Source: Hyaloperonospora brassicae
Lineage: Eukaryota; Oomycota; Peronosporomycetes; Peronosporales; Peronosporaceae
Direction of reading: 5' to 3'
Length of the DNA stretch: 64,000 nt
Assembly (NCBI GenBank): GCA_947650285.1
Contig: CANTFL010000409.1
Coordinates: forward strand, 62,001-126,000
Part shown: in pieces, positions 24,747 to 35,380 of the stretch
How the letters are laid out: every line of letters begins with the position of its first letter
Position numbering within the stretch: position 1 is the stretch's first letter
Program-made: the position numbers and the translations under genes
The notes under the pieces: generated by a model
What the model was told of the DNA's origin: nothing
The model's database searches: none
Seen by the model: the letters and a program-made list of their open reading frames with translations, nothing else

Positions 24747-24870
24747 CGCATCTCTCTGAGCTCCATTGCTATGCTGAAGTGAAATCTGCGCCGCCGAGAC
24801 GCGCTAACCTTCTTGGCAGTGTCTGTTTACGTGTTTGTGTGTTTCTTCTATTCTTTGTGGCAGCGTCTTG
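24746..24870 (+). repeat. Truncated fragment of the 757-bp unit
   Basis: About 125 bp match the middle of the unit, from ACGCATCTCTCTGAG to GGCAGCGTCTTG, with a few differences (for example GACGCGCTAACC for GACACGTTAATC). After 24870 the similarity stops. This is the ragged right end of the array. Confidence 0.9.
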
Positions 24871-26267
24871 TACGATATGCGGGATTGCCTGCCGTCATTA
24901 GATGAATTGTGGCGAGCCTATCACATTGTTTTTTGTATAAATGCTAATACGAAGATGGTAATGCAAAATTTTGATGTGTCCGGTTGCACTAACATATTTG
25001 ATACTATTATCGTTGGCCAATTTTATAATGTAAAATTCGTATACTTGAATGAGTACTTTCGCGCCAAATAGGTGGTGATTAGAAAGTTCATGTCATGTGT
25101 ATGTAGAAAAAGATGGTAAATTCAGACCATTTATTATCGACATGGAAAGCTACATTGAAGTCAATACACTTTTTGTACTTATTCAACCAGAGTGTTTGTG
25201 AGTCATTTTGATTCTTCTGAACTACTGTTCTCACAGCTTTTCGGGAAGACTGCCTACACTGTTGTCAGTTCAGCTCATCTTATACTCGTTGAAGAGTGAG
25301 CACGGCACCCCGTTGCAATGTGTACATACCCTAGGAGAATTCTTACCTAGTAAACAGCCTTGGTGCACAGTTTACCGTTCGATTGATATGTAATGCCCTC
25401 TTTTACCGTCTTATGGCATTCATACATATTCACCCTAGTATGAATGGTGTGGAGGATATATGTATGGAATAGGAATGCGCAGGTCATCTTGCGGTTGACA
25501 CCGCGCGAGAGAAATTCGAGCCCCTTGCCTATACGATATGCCTGAAACACTCATAAAGGCATTCCGTCACACGACTTCATCTTTAGCGCACGCATCACTG
25601 TACATCTACATTGGCAAAGGCTAATATCACTAAAGAGTATAAGACAGGCTTGATCGACCAACAATCGAATGAACACGGTTTTCTAGGAGTCAATAAGCCG
25701 AGAGAGATGAACGAAACTGTCCATGACCAGAAAGCCATTACAAAGGGTAACTGATAATGCTACCGACTCTTTGAAAAATGCGAGTCGATATTGTAAAAGT
25801 CTACGTTACTATGAGGTTACCGTAATTGGAGCATCTTTCCTCAGTGTGATTACAGTATCTCCGTGCGGCTCACCTTCTGAATCTAATTTGGCGCCCACGG
25901 CACTTGGTGTACGATGCTGATTGGTCGTCCACGGCAACGACAAAGCACTTCGCGACAGCGAATGTTGTCATAAAACCGTAAGTAGGACGTCCTTTGACTT
26001 TCGAACAAATATTTCCACCCACACCATCCGATAAGTTTCCTCGATTTGCTGCCAAACGTACCAAAACTTGTTAAAATAGTCCTCAAAAACGACTAATTAA
26101 AAAAGTTTTGGTGTCAAAGAAGACAAAATCACGGCCGTGGCTTTCGGTTTCAAAACGGCGCGGCTGGCTTTCGGTTTACTCGTACCGATATACCGACGTC
26201 CTCACAGCGCTTTACCCATTGTTACCGGTACGTGAACCTGTCCAGACCCGACACTTCCCAAACCACC
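24871..26267. other. Gene-poor spacer between the array and COX11
   Basis: I recognise no gene. A frame running from the repeat fragment to 25071 encodes about 65 residues beyond the repeat with no known motif. Short opposite-strand frames near 25870-26086 are not recognisable either. The last ~150 bp should include the COX11 promoter, but no TATA or initiator element stands out. Confidence 0.5.
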
Positions 26268-26978
26268 ATGCACCTGGCGTCCCGCCTCCGCTCGCACCGT
26301 GGCATCTGCGTCTCGGCGCCTTTTTCCCTGCAGCTCATGCGCCCCGTCGGTGTCAATGGCGTGCGCTGTATCACCAAACGAGCGGCAGAAGAAGCGCGAC
26401 GAGAAACCATCAAGAAGCGCAACCGCCGCGCCGTCATGTACCTGACAGGCACGGCCATCGCTTGTGTCGGAATTTCGTACGCTGCTGTACCGCTGTACAA
26501 GATCTTTTGCAAGGTGACGGGCTATGGAGGCACGACGAAACGTGTGGAGAAGTTCGTGGCCGATCAGCTCACCCCGCGCGAGGGCTCGAAGCCTATTCGC
26601 GTCACATTTGACGGCGGCGTGAGTTCCAACATGCCGTGGGTCTTTCGTCCGCAACAGCGCGATCTGTTGCTCGTGCCCGGGGAGACGGCACTAGCGTTCT
26701 ACACGGCGAAGAACAAGGCAGACAAAGCCATCACTGGCGTTGCTACGTACAACGTGCACCCGCCGTCAGCTGGCGTGTACTTTAACAAAATCCAGTGCTT
26801 TTGCTTCGAGGAGCAGCGACTCAAGCCGAACGAGGAGATTGACATGCCCGTGTTTTTCTTTATTGATCCTGAGATCTGCGATGACCCGTCGATGAACGGT
26901 GTGCACAATATCACGCTGTCGTACATGTTCTTCAAGACGGACGACGTGAGCGAAGACGACGTAGACCACGAGGACTGA
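26268..26978 (+). CDS. COX11: Cytochrome c oxidase assembly protein COX11 (CtaG family)
   Basis: COX11 delivers copper to the CuB site of subunit 1 of mitochondrial cytochrome c oxidase and is anchored in the inner membrane with its copper domain in the intermembrane space. The frame gives 236 residues from the first true ATG; the frame stays open 12 codons upstream, but only from a GTG. Residues 1-50 are rich in Arg and Ser and look like a transit peptide. One membrane segment lies at about 55-75 and is followed by YKIFC with the conserved Cys81. The copper-binding CFCF motif is at 177-180 within QCFCFEEQ, and the family motif FFIDPE follows. Single exon. Length fits the family. NF-YB follows on the same strand after 355 bp. 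Confidence 0.96.
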   Translation: MHLASRLRSHRGICVSAPFSLQLMRPVGVNGVRCITKRAAEEARRETIKKRNRRAVMYLTGTAIACVGISYAAVPLYKIFCKVTGYGGTTKRVEKFVADQLTPREGSKPIRVTFDGGVSSNMPWVFRPQQRDLLLVPGETALAFYTAKNKADKAITGVATYNVHPPSAGVYFNKIQCFCFEEQRLKPNEEIDMPVFFFIDPEICDDPSMNGVHNITLSYMFFKTDDVSEDDVDHED

Positions 26979-27333
26979 CGAGCTGAGCTGGCCGAGCAAT
27001 TGGAAGACGGACAAGAGAGACGACACGAGGGGTCAACCAGCGGGTAAAGTTGCAGCAGTAGGTGGTCACGATCGAGGCAAAAGCACAGGCGTCGGGGAGG
27101 AGCGATGGACGACAAGGACGGACACGACGCACGTAGGAACTTGTGTAGGACTTGTTGTGGCAGTCGTAGATGCTGTGGGAAGCGGGTACAGTTGTTTGAA
27201 TCTTTTGGCGTCTTTTGTTTTGCCTTTATATAACTTGCGTTTTCGATTCCTCGCCATTCGGACGCTTTTTTCGGGTTGTGCAAGACGACGACTGACCTTC
27301 TACTTCGGCGACGAAAAGGGGCGAGAAGAGAGT
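26979..27333. other. COX11-NF-YB intergenic region
   Basis: It should hold the COX11 3' end and the NF-YB promoter. TTTATATAA at about 27224-27232 lies roughly 100 bp before the NF-YB start and could act as a TATA-like element. Nothing else is recognisable. Confidence 0.4.
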
Positions 27334-27705
27334 ATGGCGAGCAAAGACGAGCACAACGACGACGAGATCCGCGAGCAGGACCGGTTCCTGCCGACGGCCA
27401 ACATTTCCCGGATCATGAAAGTGTCGCTGCCGTCCACGGCCAAGATCGCGAAGGATGGCAAGGAGACGGTGCAGGAGTGCGTGAGTGAATTCATCTCGTT
27501 CATCACGAGCGAGGCGAGCGACAAGTGCCAGCAAGAGAAGCGCAAGACGATCAATGGCGACGACATCATCTGGGCGATGAGCACGCTGGGCTTCGACTCG
27601 TACGTGGAGCCGCTGAAGCTGTACTTGCAAAAGTACAGGGAGTCGGTCAAAGTGGAGAAGAACGACAAGAAGGACAACGTCGGGTCGTTCGGGGCGTCTT
27701 CGTAG
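27334..27705 (+). CDS. NFYB: CCAAT-binding factor subunit NF-YB (HAP3)
   Basis: NF-YB pairs with NF-YC through histone folds and then joins NF-YA to bind CCAAT boxes in promoters, in the nucleus. The 123-residue product has an acidic start, then the histone fold from [12 protein letters not shown] at about residue 17 to LYLQKYRE near 106. Signature runs [17 protein letters not shown] and [10 protein letters not shown] are visible, and the tail is short and charged. I chose the ATG that leaves the core with a 16-residue lead. The same frame is open 59 codons upstream, but that part has no family resemblance. Single exon. It faces the kinesin gene across 1.26 kb. Confidence 0.95.
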   Translation: MASKDEHNDDEIREQDRFLPTANISRIMKVSLPSTAKIAKDGKETVQECVSEFISFITSEASDKCQQEKRKTINGDDIIWAMSTLGFDSYVEPLKLYLQKYRESVKVEKNDKKDNVGSFGASS

Positions 27706-27979
27706 AATCGACGCGAGGAGAAGTAGCAGGCGCAGGAGAAGGAGGAAGAGGAGGCGACGAACAGCAGCGTAACAGTAATGGGGGACAAGGGGACAGACGC
27801 GAGAGAAAGTAGCACTGCAGAAAGAAAAGGCTGAGAAAAAGAGAAGAATGACATGGACTTGGTCGTTATAGTTGTGCATTGCTTGGAAAGATGGGGAAAG
27901 GAGAAGGCGACTTTGATGTTGGTGTCGACAAGGGGATCCAGCACTAGCGCGGAAAGTCGTCGTCGTCGTCGTCGTCGTC

Positions 27980-28027
<48 letters not shown>

Positions 28028-28961
28028 CTCTGTCAAGCTATCGTTGCTGCTGTGGCCACGCAGTTCTGCGTCCTGCAGTTGTTTGGCCTTCGAAACAAAC
28101 ATACTCTTGCTTGCGTCCAGTGACAATGCGCAGTTAGACGGACCTGTCGGCGTGCAAAGAAGTCCAATTCGTGGTGACCGGCAGGTGACAGAGAGGTGCA
28201 AAGTGGCGGCGACATTGAGGTGAACTGCGTCCGTTGCTCAAACCGTCAACACTCACTTTTCGCAGTAGTTTCTCCAAACTATTGTGTGCAAACCGTTCCT
28301 GCTGTACGGTAGCAGGTAGTAAATAAGCGAAGCAGCTGCGTCGCCGCTCGGAGCTTCTGCTTGCTGACCCACACTACAGTACCAGTGCTCTCGTCGTCAA
28401 GCATGCCGAGACCCTCCTTGCCGGCCAGACCGGGTCAGACCGCGATGCAGCCCCTTGTGTGCTTTGGACTCACGTAGAGTTGTCTGCGGGTGGTTTTCGA
28501 TGCCCTCAGACGCCAGAAAGTCTTTCGGCTTTTTGCTCGAAGCTATCCCCGTTCGATCTCGTGTAGCCGTTGTCCGAAGAGAACCTTTTCCTCGTTAGTG
28601 ACAGATCTGCCGCCTTCGTTGCCAGCTGCTTCCCGCGTCGATTGCCATCACATCTCGTCCGCATCGCCTTTTCCGTTTTCTCCTCCAAGGTCTCTTCATG
28701 TAGATCTCTTTACCACATGAGGCAGTGCTTGCTTCGACTTGCACTTCCAGAGCCAATGGAGTCGATCCATGTTCATTGATGCTACATCGCCAAGTCAGAT
28801 GCCGAGTTGCGGAGGTTTCAGGGCTCACGACCTTGGCAAGACCGAGCGAGAAGCTTGGACAATAATAAGTACCAGCGATAGGTGAACGCGACGTGGTACA
28901 CTCATCCAGTTGTCGTCATGACATACACTGGACGGTGCAGCAGACAATACGACTTCGAGGG
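27706..28961. other. NF-YB/kinesin 3'-3' spacer
   Basis: Contains the 3' ends of two convergent genes and a trinucleotide repeat. The remainder (28030-28961) has only short frames without recognisable motifs. No RNA gene was recognised. Confidence 0.5.
27956..28026. repeat. GTC/AGT trinucleotide microsatellite
   Basis: A run of GTC (CGT) triplets passes directly into about 20 AGT triplets, roughly 70 bp in all, 250 bp downstream of the NF-YB stop. Poly-Ser and poly-Tyr frames across it are artefacts of the triplets. Confidence 0.95.
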
Positions 28962-31900
28962 TTATCGCTGCCAACTCGGACCTGATGAACTCGAAGGTGC
29001 CTTGACGCGCTTCTTGTGTGGGCCAGGCGATACCGATCGGCTGGTAGGCCGGCCTCGCATTGCTGATTTCCCCGATGCTTTGGCGATAGAAGCTGCAGTT
29101 GCGCTCGATGCACTACCTAAACTTGGCCGCTTGACTTTCTTTGCAAGGAGCGATCCGCTTGACGGGACGTTCAAGCTGGGCGACAGAGCCGATGGCGCAC
29201 TGCTCACAATGTTTTCCTTCTCCTTGAGCATCGTCCGCAGCTTTTCGAGTGAGCGCTGCAATTTGAGCTTGTCATCCGTAAGCAGCCGTACCTGATCCAG
29301 AAGACGGTTATTCTCCTCCTTTACCTTTACGTGGTGGTGAATCTTCTGGCGGCTGTTGTGATGACCGATCAGCTTTTCGTTCTCCTTCGACACTGTCTCC
29401 ACCTTTTCGGTCAGTGACTGAATCTCTCGCTGCATCTTCATCTTTTCGGCAACATATTTACGCTTCGCCTGACGAAGTGCGGCTTGAGCTACTGCCTTCG
29501 CCTTAGCTTCATTCATTGCACCTTCAGCGCTCTCAGTGCTCCCAACACCTGTCTGCTGCATCCCCAACACCTTTCGGACAGACTGATCTTGTTGTTCGGA
29601 CACGCGACGTTCAGTGCAACGACCATCGAGCTCGTGTTTCTGTTCCTTTCCATCAGGCAGAGCCTTGGCCTCAACACTCGTGCTATTTTGCACAGCCAAC
29701 TCGTGACTCGTCCCTGATTCTTTCGTCGGTACCTGCAAATCTTCGACCGCGACGCTCCTGTCATTCTGCGCCAGCTGGTTCCTACACTCGGCTGCAGAAG
29801 TAGTGTCAGGCTCAATTCGTACACCTTCTTGTTCTGACATTGCATCGAGCTGCCTGGTCGTCTGCATGAGCTGCTCAGTCTTTTCCGCCAGTAGCTTCTC
29901 CTTTTCCGCGATCTCTAGCTGAAGTGAGTGCTTATCTGCCATAAACGAGCTTTCAGCTTTTGCCAACGCCGCTGTCTTCTCCGCCACCGACTGCTCGAGC
30001 GCCTGCACTTGTCCACGTGCTGATTCCAACTTGTCTTCGTATTCGCGCGTCTTAAGATCCCACCCGATCTCGTTGTTGCGTGCACGATCCTTCATCGTTG
30101 CAATGAGGCCATCTGTTATCGAAATGGCAAGCTCCTTTTCGGCGAGCTCTGCTTCCTGCTTTTTTTTGAGGTTCTGATGCTCAAGTAACTGGCATTCTAG
30201 GTCACGTACAATCTCTCGCAGCTCCGCAACATCATCAGCAAGCTGTTCCTGTGTCGCGACGGAGTGAGCAGCATCGGACTCTAGCTTACCGATCTTGTTC
30301 TCTCCGTCAGCAACTTGATCCTTGAGCTGCTGAAGTGTCTCACTTTGCTCTGCGACTAAGAGCTTGAGCGACTTCCTTTCTTGCTCCAGCTCGCGGTTCA
30401 AAGCGGACAGAGAGTCCGCATGAAGACGCACTTCATCAGCGCACTTCTCAACAGCCAATAGCGATTCTTGAGAACGTTGCTCCAGCTGACACTTTTCGCT
30501 CACCCATGCCGCACGGGCTTCAGCAAATACATTTTCCAAATCCTGCTTTGCATCCTGCTCAATTTTCAGCGCTTCAGAAAACTTCAAGCGATCAAGCTCA
30601 ATGCTTTTCAGCTCGCCGCGCAACGTAGAATGAGTTTCCTTCAGCATAGTTACCTCTTCCCGCTGGCGTGACGCGACCCCTTCAGCATATCGGATCTTGT
30701 TCAATGCCTCCTCAAGACTGTTTGTCGTATCACGTACAGCGCCTTTACTTTCAACAAGTTCTTGCTGCAACTCCTCGATCCTTTTTGCATAGGAGGCAAG
30801 TTCAACGAGCTGTTGGGAATGCGTGATTGCAGCCTGGCTACAATCTTCCTGTGCCGATACAAGCTGTTTACGAAGATTGACCACGTCATCGGTGATTATT
30901 TGTTGCTGCAGTTGCTCAACTTCATACGAAAGCTTTTCATTCGTTTGCTCGGAAGCAGTGAGCCGAGCTTGCTGCAGCTCACACTTCTCTCGAAGCTCAA
31001 CCTTCTGCTCATCCAATTCTCCCACTCTCGCCAGCGAGTCCTCCAAGTGTTGTGACAAACTTCGAATCTTGTTCGCCATGGTGCCCTTCTCGATGTCAAG
31101 TTTCCTGGCAATATCCTGAAGATTCTCGAGCTCTTGCACTGCAAAAGCACGGTCTGATTCACATTTGACTTTCTCTTCACTCAATATGGACATATCGGCA
31201 TGACTCTTGAGCAATTCCTGTCGGACGTCTCCCAGCGCTAGTTCAAACTTCTGTGACTGATCATCCAACTGCTGCTTGAGTACACCAAGTGCCACGTCCT
31301 TCTCTTCTAACGCTAAGATGTGGAGATGAGCAGATTCCTTTGTCGTGACTTTATAGTCATCAAACTCAGAGCGAAGGTGCTCGTACTGCTCGCCTCTCAC
31401 CCGAAGCCTCTCATTGCAGTCTTCAACCAAGAGACACTCATGCTCTAGCGCTTGATGCTTAAGGAACTCAATTGCTTTCATGTGTTGTAGCTCGGTAGTT
31501 CTGGCTTTCCCTTCCAACCGTCCAATGGACTCAGTCAAGTTCTCGAGCTTTTCTTCCAAAACGATCTTTTCCTTCGTGTTTACAGCTGCAGTGCGCTTAA
31601 GCTCATCGATCACGCCTTCGCGATCCGACACTTTTGCTCGGAGATGGGCGATTTCCAGCGCACTTTCGTCCCGCGCTGCGCGGGCCTCCTCAAGTTCTGA
31701 AATCACTCGCTGATGTGCTTCTTCTAGATGCACCAGTTCTGCCTTTTGTTGAGCAAACTCATTTTCAGCTGTTTCGATCCGGTGCTCGAGCAGCTCTTTA
31801 GAATATGCAAGGGACCGATTTGTGGTGGCAGCGTCGGCCAATGCTGTCTCAAATTCAAACTGCGCACCTTCCCTTGCTCGCTCGAACTGTATCCCCATCT

Positions 31901-34013
31901 TTTCAGCTCGAACCTTCTCTTGGACCAGTTCTTTTTCAGTTAAAACCTGAGCGTGCTCTGCAAGGTGTACAGCTGCTTTGGAATCCGCAAGTCCACGTTC
32001 GAGGTCGTGTAGCTGAACCGACCAACTGCGTTTGAGCTCCTCCATACGTAGAAGCTGAAGCGACGCCTCTGCTGCTTTTTCTTCTAGACATGCGTTAACA
32101 GATGCTACCAAGTCCAGCTTTACCTGGTACTCATTTGCTTGGTGCTTCAGCGCCTCTTCTAACCGGGCAGAAATATCTGTATCCGCAACTTTTTGGGAAA
32201 ATCGCCCCTCCATGCTTTCGTCATCGTGAGTCTTGCTGTCCAGCAGTCGGTCTTGCAGATCGTGCTTGTCACGCAGCACAAGGGCAAGTTGTTTCGTCAG
32301 AGCTAGAATCATACTATTCATATTCTCGACTTCGCTGCTGACGCTCCCTGCGACATCAGCATCTTTAACCCCACAGCGCTGAAGCTTGTCTTGGAGCCCA
32401 ACCACACGCTTTTCCATCTCTTCGTATTTCATCCTCCACTCGATGGCATCTGCTGACGGCTTGTTCTCATCCACTCCTGTGCCGCCGATTCCTCGAAGTC
32501 GGAGCATCATTTTCAGCTGCGCGGCATTCTGTTTTAGCTTCGTACACAGCGCTTGGAGGTTCCCGTTTTTAAGCTGCAAACAGTCGCAAAAACGCTGCAG
32601 TTTATCGTTGTTCTCAGCAGTTGTTGCAAACGATTCTTCTAGCTCGCGAAAACGCGCGCCAATGGCCGGATCGCAGAGTCCTTGAAGCCGGGACGAAGCA
32701 GCTACGGAGCCTTCGCCCGAACTCACATCTGTCAGCGTAGTATTTTTCTTCTGAATAGAACAAGATCGTGGGATGCCACGGGCATTTTCTTGGTGTGCCT
32801 GCTGCAGCTGCCGTCGAAGTCGCTGGACCTCTTCTTGCAAAGCAACTGCACTGCCCACAGAGTCTTCGTTGACGACCGCGCTATTCTGAATCATCTTTGC
32901 CCTCTGGGCGAATTTAAGCGTAGAGAGCGTTTCAAATGCAGATTCTTCGGCGGGCGAAATGGTTGCGATCATAAACGTTTTCGAGTTTCCGCCGAGCGAA
33001 TCCTTCAAGAGAAACGTCAGCTTGGAATCACGATAGTGCACGTGGCGGTGCTTGCCTACAGATTGTTCCGATAGGCGCAGAATGACATTGCCAAGTGCGG
33101 ACAACGACTTGTTGATATTGCCAGCCTCCTTCAAACGCTCGCCTGCTGCGTCAGTACTTCGCTGACGTTCAGAGCCTGCTAAATCCACCAAATTGAATCG
33201 TGATGTACGGATCTTGGTGCCTTGCGACGACACTTCCTTCGACTGCAGTTGCAGAATGAACACACTGTGCGACCGACTGCTTTCTCGGTTCATCGACGTC
33301 TGGCCCACTCGTCGATTCTGCGCTCCAATCATCATGAGTTCTGCTGCTTCCTTTGAGTTGGTGACCACACTTTCGATCAGCCCTTCAACGTGAACACCTT
33401 TGCGTCCATTTTCTCGCAGCTGTAGCCCTGCTGTGTCTTTTGCACTGCCTCTGTCCAGCAGATCATACACGCGTTCATTGTAAATCTCTAAAAACGAGCA
33501 CGCAAACGTGTGCTGGACATGCGTTCGCTTGTCTGTAGCCACAACATTGTCAAAGAGGTAGTCAAATACACGAGGGACGAGCCCCCGCAGCGAAAGCTCC
33601 TGCGATGTCCGCGTCGCAGCTTCTGCAGTTATAACATCCTCTGCTCCCTGCATCGTGAACGTCTTGCCGGATCCCGTCTGGCCGTACGCAAAGATTGTGC
33701 CATTGTAGCCATCGAGACAGGCTTGCGTAATCGGCGCCCCCACGACCTCAAACACGTCGTTCTGACTCGCGTCTTCGCCAAACACTCGGTCGAACGTGAA
33801 CGTCTTGGCACCGACGTGTTTGCTCTGCAATAAGAGCGTCTGTTGCGCGGGATCAGAGGCCGCGACCGTCACGCACTTCTTCACAAACGATCCACTGCCG
33901 CAGACCGAGAGACCCGTAGAGCTACTCGAGGCCGTCAACGATACACCGAGACGCTCGCGCTCGTTGGGCGGCCGCACACGACAGAACACCTTGACGTTCG
34001 CGCTGTCGTCCAT
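28962..34013 (-). CDS. Kinesin-12-like motor protein with long coiled-coil tail
   Basis: The 1683-residue product is a plus-end-type kinesin with an N-terminal motor and a tail predicted to be mostly coiled coil. Kinesin-12 members (KIF15, plant PAKRP/POK) act in spindle assembly or cell-division-plane positioning. In the motor (about residues 6-375): P loop GQTGSGKT at 111-118, switch I region SSRSH at 245-249, switch II LVDLAGSE at 275-282, HYRDSKLT near 327. The run GERLKEAGNINKSLSALG and the QNSAVVNED neck are typical of kinesin-12. Heptad-rich sequence runs from about 390 to 1590, then a basic Ser/Pro-rich tail. No intron is needed. The start is the ATG at 34013; a TTG two codons upstream is not used. 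Subfamily assignment is by motif only. Confidence 0.93.
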   Translation of the reverse strand: MDDSANVKVFCRVRPPNERERLGVSLTASSSSTGLSVCGSGSFVKKCVTVAASDPAQQTLLLQSKHVGAKTFTFDRVFGEDASQNDVFEVVGAPITQACLDGYNGTIFAYGQTGSGKTFTMQGAEDVITAEAATRTSQELSLRGLVPRVFDYLFDNVVATDKRTHVQHTFACSFLEIYNERVYDLLDRGSAKDTAGLQLRENGRKGVHVEGLIESVVTNSKEAAELMMIGAQNRRVGQTSMNRESSRSHSVFILQLQSKEVSSQGTKIRTSRFNLVDLAGSERQRSTDAAGERLKEAGNINKSLSALGNVILRLSEQSVGKHRHVHYRDSKLTFLLKDSLGGNSKTFMIATISPAEESAFETLSTLKFAQRAKMIQNSAVVNEDSVGSAVALQEEVQRLRRQLQQAHQENARGIPRSCSIQKKNTTLTDVSSGEGSVAASSRLQGLCDPAIGARFRELEESFATTAENNDKLQRFCDCLQLKNGNLQALCTKLKQNAAQLKMMLRLRGIGGTGVDENKPSADAIEWRMKYEEMEKRVVGLQDKLQRCGVKDADVAGSVSSEVENMNSMILALTKQLALVLRDKHDLQDRLLDSKTHDDESMEGRFSQKVADTDISARLEEALKHQANEYQVKLDLVASVNACLEEKAAEASLQLLRMEELKRSWSVQLHDLERGLADSKAAVHLAEHAQVLTEKELVQEKVRAEKMGIQFERAREGAQFEFETALADAATTNRSLAYSKELLEHRIETAENEFAQQKAELVHLEEAHQRVISELEEARAARDESALEIAHLRAKVSDREGVIDELKRTAAVNTKEKIVLEEKLENLTESIGRLEGKARTTELQHMKAIEFLKHQALEHECLLVEDCNERLRVRGEQYEHLRSEFDDYKVTTKESAHLHILALEEKDVALGVLKQQLDDQSQKFELALGDVRQELLKSHADMSILSEEKVKCESDRAFAVQELENLQDIARKLDIEKGTMANKIRSLSQHLEDSLARVGELDEQKVELREKCELQQARLTASEQTNEKLSYEVEQLQQQIITDDVVNLRKQLVSAQEDCSQAAITHSQQLVELASYAKRIEELQQELVESKGAVRDTTNSLEEALNKIRYAEGVASRQREEVTMLKETHSTLRGELKSIELDRLKFSEALKIEQDAKQDLENVFAEARAAWVSEKCQLEQRSQESLLAVEKCADEVRLHADSLSALNRELEQERKSLKLLVAEQSETLQQLKDQVADGENKIGKLESDAAHSVATQEQLADDVAELREIVRDLECQLLEHQNLKKKQEAELAEKELAISITDGLIATMKDRARNNEIGWDLKTREYEDKLESARGQVQALEQSVAEKTAALAKAESSFMADKHSLQLEIAEKEKLLAEKTEQLMQTTRQLDAMSEQEGVRIEPDTTSAAECRNQLAQNDRSVAVEDLQVPTKESGTSHELAVQNSTSVEAKALPDGKEQKHELDGRCTERRVSEQQDQSVRKVLGMQQTGVGSTESAEGAMNEAKAKAVAQAALRQAKRKYVAEKMKMQREIQSLTEKVETVSKENEKLIGHHNSRQKIHHHVKVKEENNRLLDQVRLLTDDKLKLQRSLEKLRTMLKEKENIVSSAPSALSPSLNVPSSGSLLAKKVKRPSLGSASSATAASIAKASGKSAMRGRPTSRSVSPGPHKKRVKAPSSSSGPSWQR

Positions 34014-34369
34014 CGCCAATGGCCTGAGACAGCGTCGGCCACTTCGACGTTATTGTCGGTCGGCGCGGCAGGCAGTAAAAGAGGTGGACGGAATGTTATC
34101 GGAAGGTCGCTCACATTCGCGCGACATCCTAGAGCCGTTACGGCATGATGCGACTGGCCTTTGGCATCCCATCACCAGTAAGTGCAGAAACGGGTGCAGC
34201 AGAGCTACGAAATGACAAACGAGAGCATCGGATGGCTTATATGGCTTAACGATACAAAGTCCACTCGGTATCGCATGTTTTTGCAGCAGTTACTGTAAAG
34301 GAGGGCGACATCCAACCAACCAACCAGCCAGCCAACCAGCCCAAGCGACTAGATCGCCCACACGACCGT
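34014..34369. other. GCVH-kinesin spacer
   Basis: Kinesin promoter region plus the GCVH 3' end. It includes a run of CCAA/CCAG repeats at about 34312-34340. No gene. Confidence 0.5.
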
Positions 34370-35119
34370 CTAGTGCTCCTCGCTCTCGCACAGTTCCTTG
34401 TAAGCATTTTCGTCCAGCAGATCGTCCACGTCCGACATATTGTCCAGCTGCGGTAGCACACACAAGCCGTGAGTCAACGCAATGCTCTTGCTACCCACAA
34501 CTAAGACTTGCTCCGTAGCGTACCTCCAGCTTGATAAACCATCCACCACTCATGGCCTCATCGTTCACAAGGTTCGGTTCGTCCACCAGATTCTAAACAC
34601 AGCAATCACACTCCGTGAGTCGCGACAAAAAGGTACTTCCAAAGCCATTTAGCAGCAAGAGAGAGCCAGTACGCACGTCGTTCACGGCCGTGACAGTGCC
34701 AGAGGCAGGCGTGTACAAGTCGCTGGCAGCCTTGACGGACTCCACGGCACCGAACGTGTCGCTGTAAGCGTCATCAAATACACACACGCATCAAACGTCA
34801 GCATCGACAGAATAGCGACAACAGATAGAGGCCAACACACAAACGTAGACCACAGAGTTGCACCGTACCCCTTTTGGAACTTGTCCCCCACGGCTGGCAA
34901 GTCTACGTACACGACGTCCCCCAACGAGTTCTGGGCAAAGTCGGTGATCCCTACCGTGCCTTCCTTGCCATCGATCGTCACGTACTCGTGCTGCCGCGTG
35001 AACTTCGTCGAGAAGCAAGCAGAGCGTACGACATGCTGTGACGACATGCGCCACGCCGTAGGAGCAGCCGGCTTCAAAGCACGTGCGCGAAGTGTCTGAG
35101 AGACGATGCGAAGAGCCAT
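34370..35119 (-). CDS. GCVH: Glycine cleavage system H protein, mitochondrial
   Basis: The H protein carries the lipoyl arm that shuttles aminomethyl groups among the P, T and L proteins in mitochondrial glycine breakdown. Four exons: 35119-34869, 34761-34677, 34592-34524, 34447-34370. The introns are GT-AG of 107, 84 and 76 bp, and the phases add up to 483 bp (160 residues). Residues 1-37 look like a transit peptide. The lipoyl site is the Lys in ESVKAASD (about residue 94). The conserved end [12 protein letters not shown] is present. It shares a 261-bp divergent gap with the pseudouridine synthase. Confidence 0.94.
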
Positions 35120-35380
35120 AATATCGATAGCCGAGTAGATCGACGAAGAAGAGGGCGAGAGAGCTGCTGCACGAGCGAGTGAGTGACTGAAAACGTTGTC
35201 GAGTTTTCCGAAATGTTCGACTCGTGATCCTCTAATCGGAGCTCGTGTGTGGTGTGGCTACACCATAACATCGTACTCTACTATGGCTTACAAATTGCCA
35301 GAGGTTTGACCGAAAAACAGCTGACGCACCAATGACTCGAAGCCAGTCGAAGTCGTGACTTGGGCCTCAAACGGGTGGGC
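35120..35380. promoter_or_regulatory. Divergent promoter region, GCVH / pseudouridine synthase
   Basis: 261 bp separate the two start codons, so both promoters must lie here or overlap the first exons. I see no clear core element. Confidence 0.4.

Noticed and set aside
24871..25071. Gene continuing from the repeat fragment
   Set aside because: About 65 residues with no motif and a start inside repeat DNA; insufficient support.
27944..28201. Poly-Ser and poly-Tyr frames near the triplet repeat
   Set aside because: Low-complexity translation of the microsatellite.
29484..34215. Many + strand frames opposite the kinesin gene
   Set aside because: Shadows of a long coding region with strong motor and coiled-coil signature on the minus strand.
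35360..35380. Seven-codon extension of the pseudouridine synthase
   Set aside because: Begins with TTG; the first ATG is at 35381.
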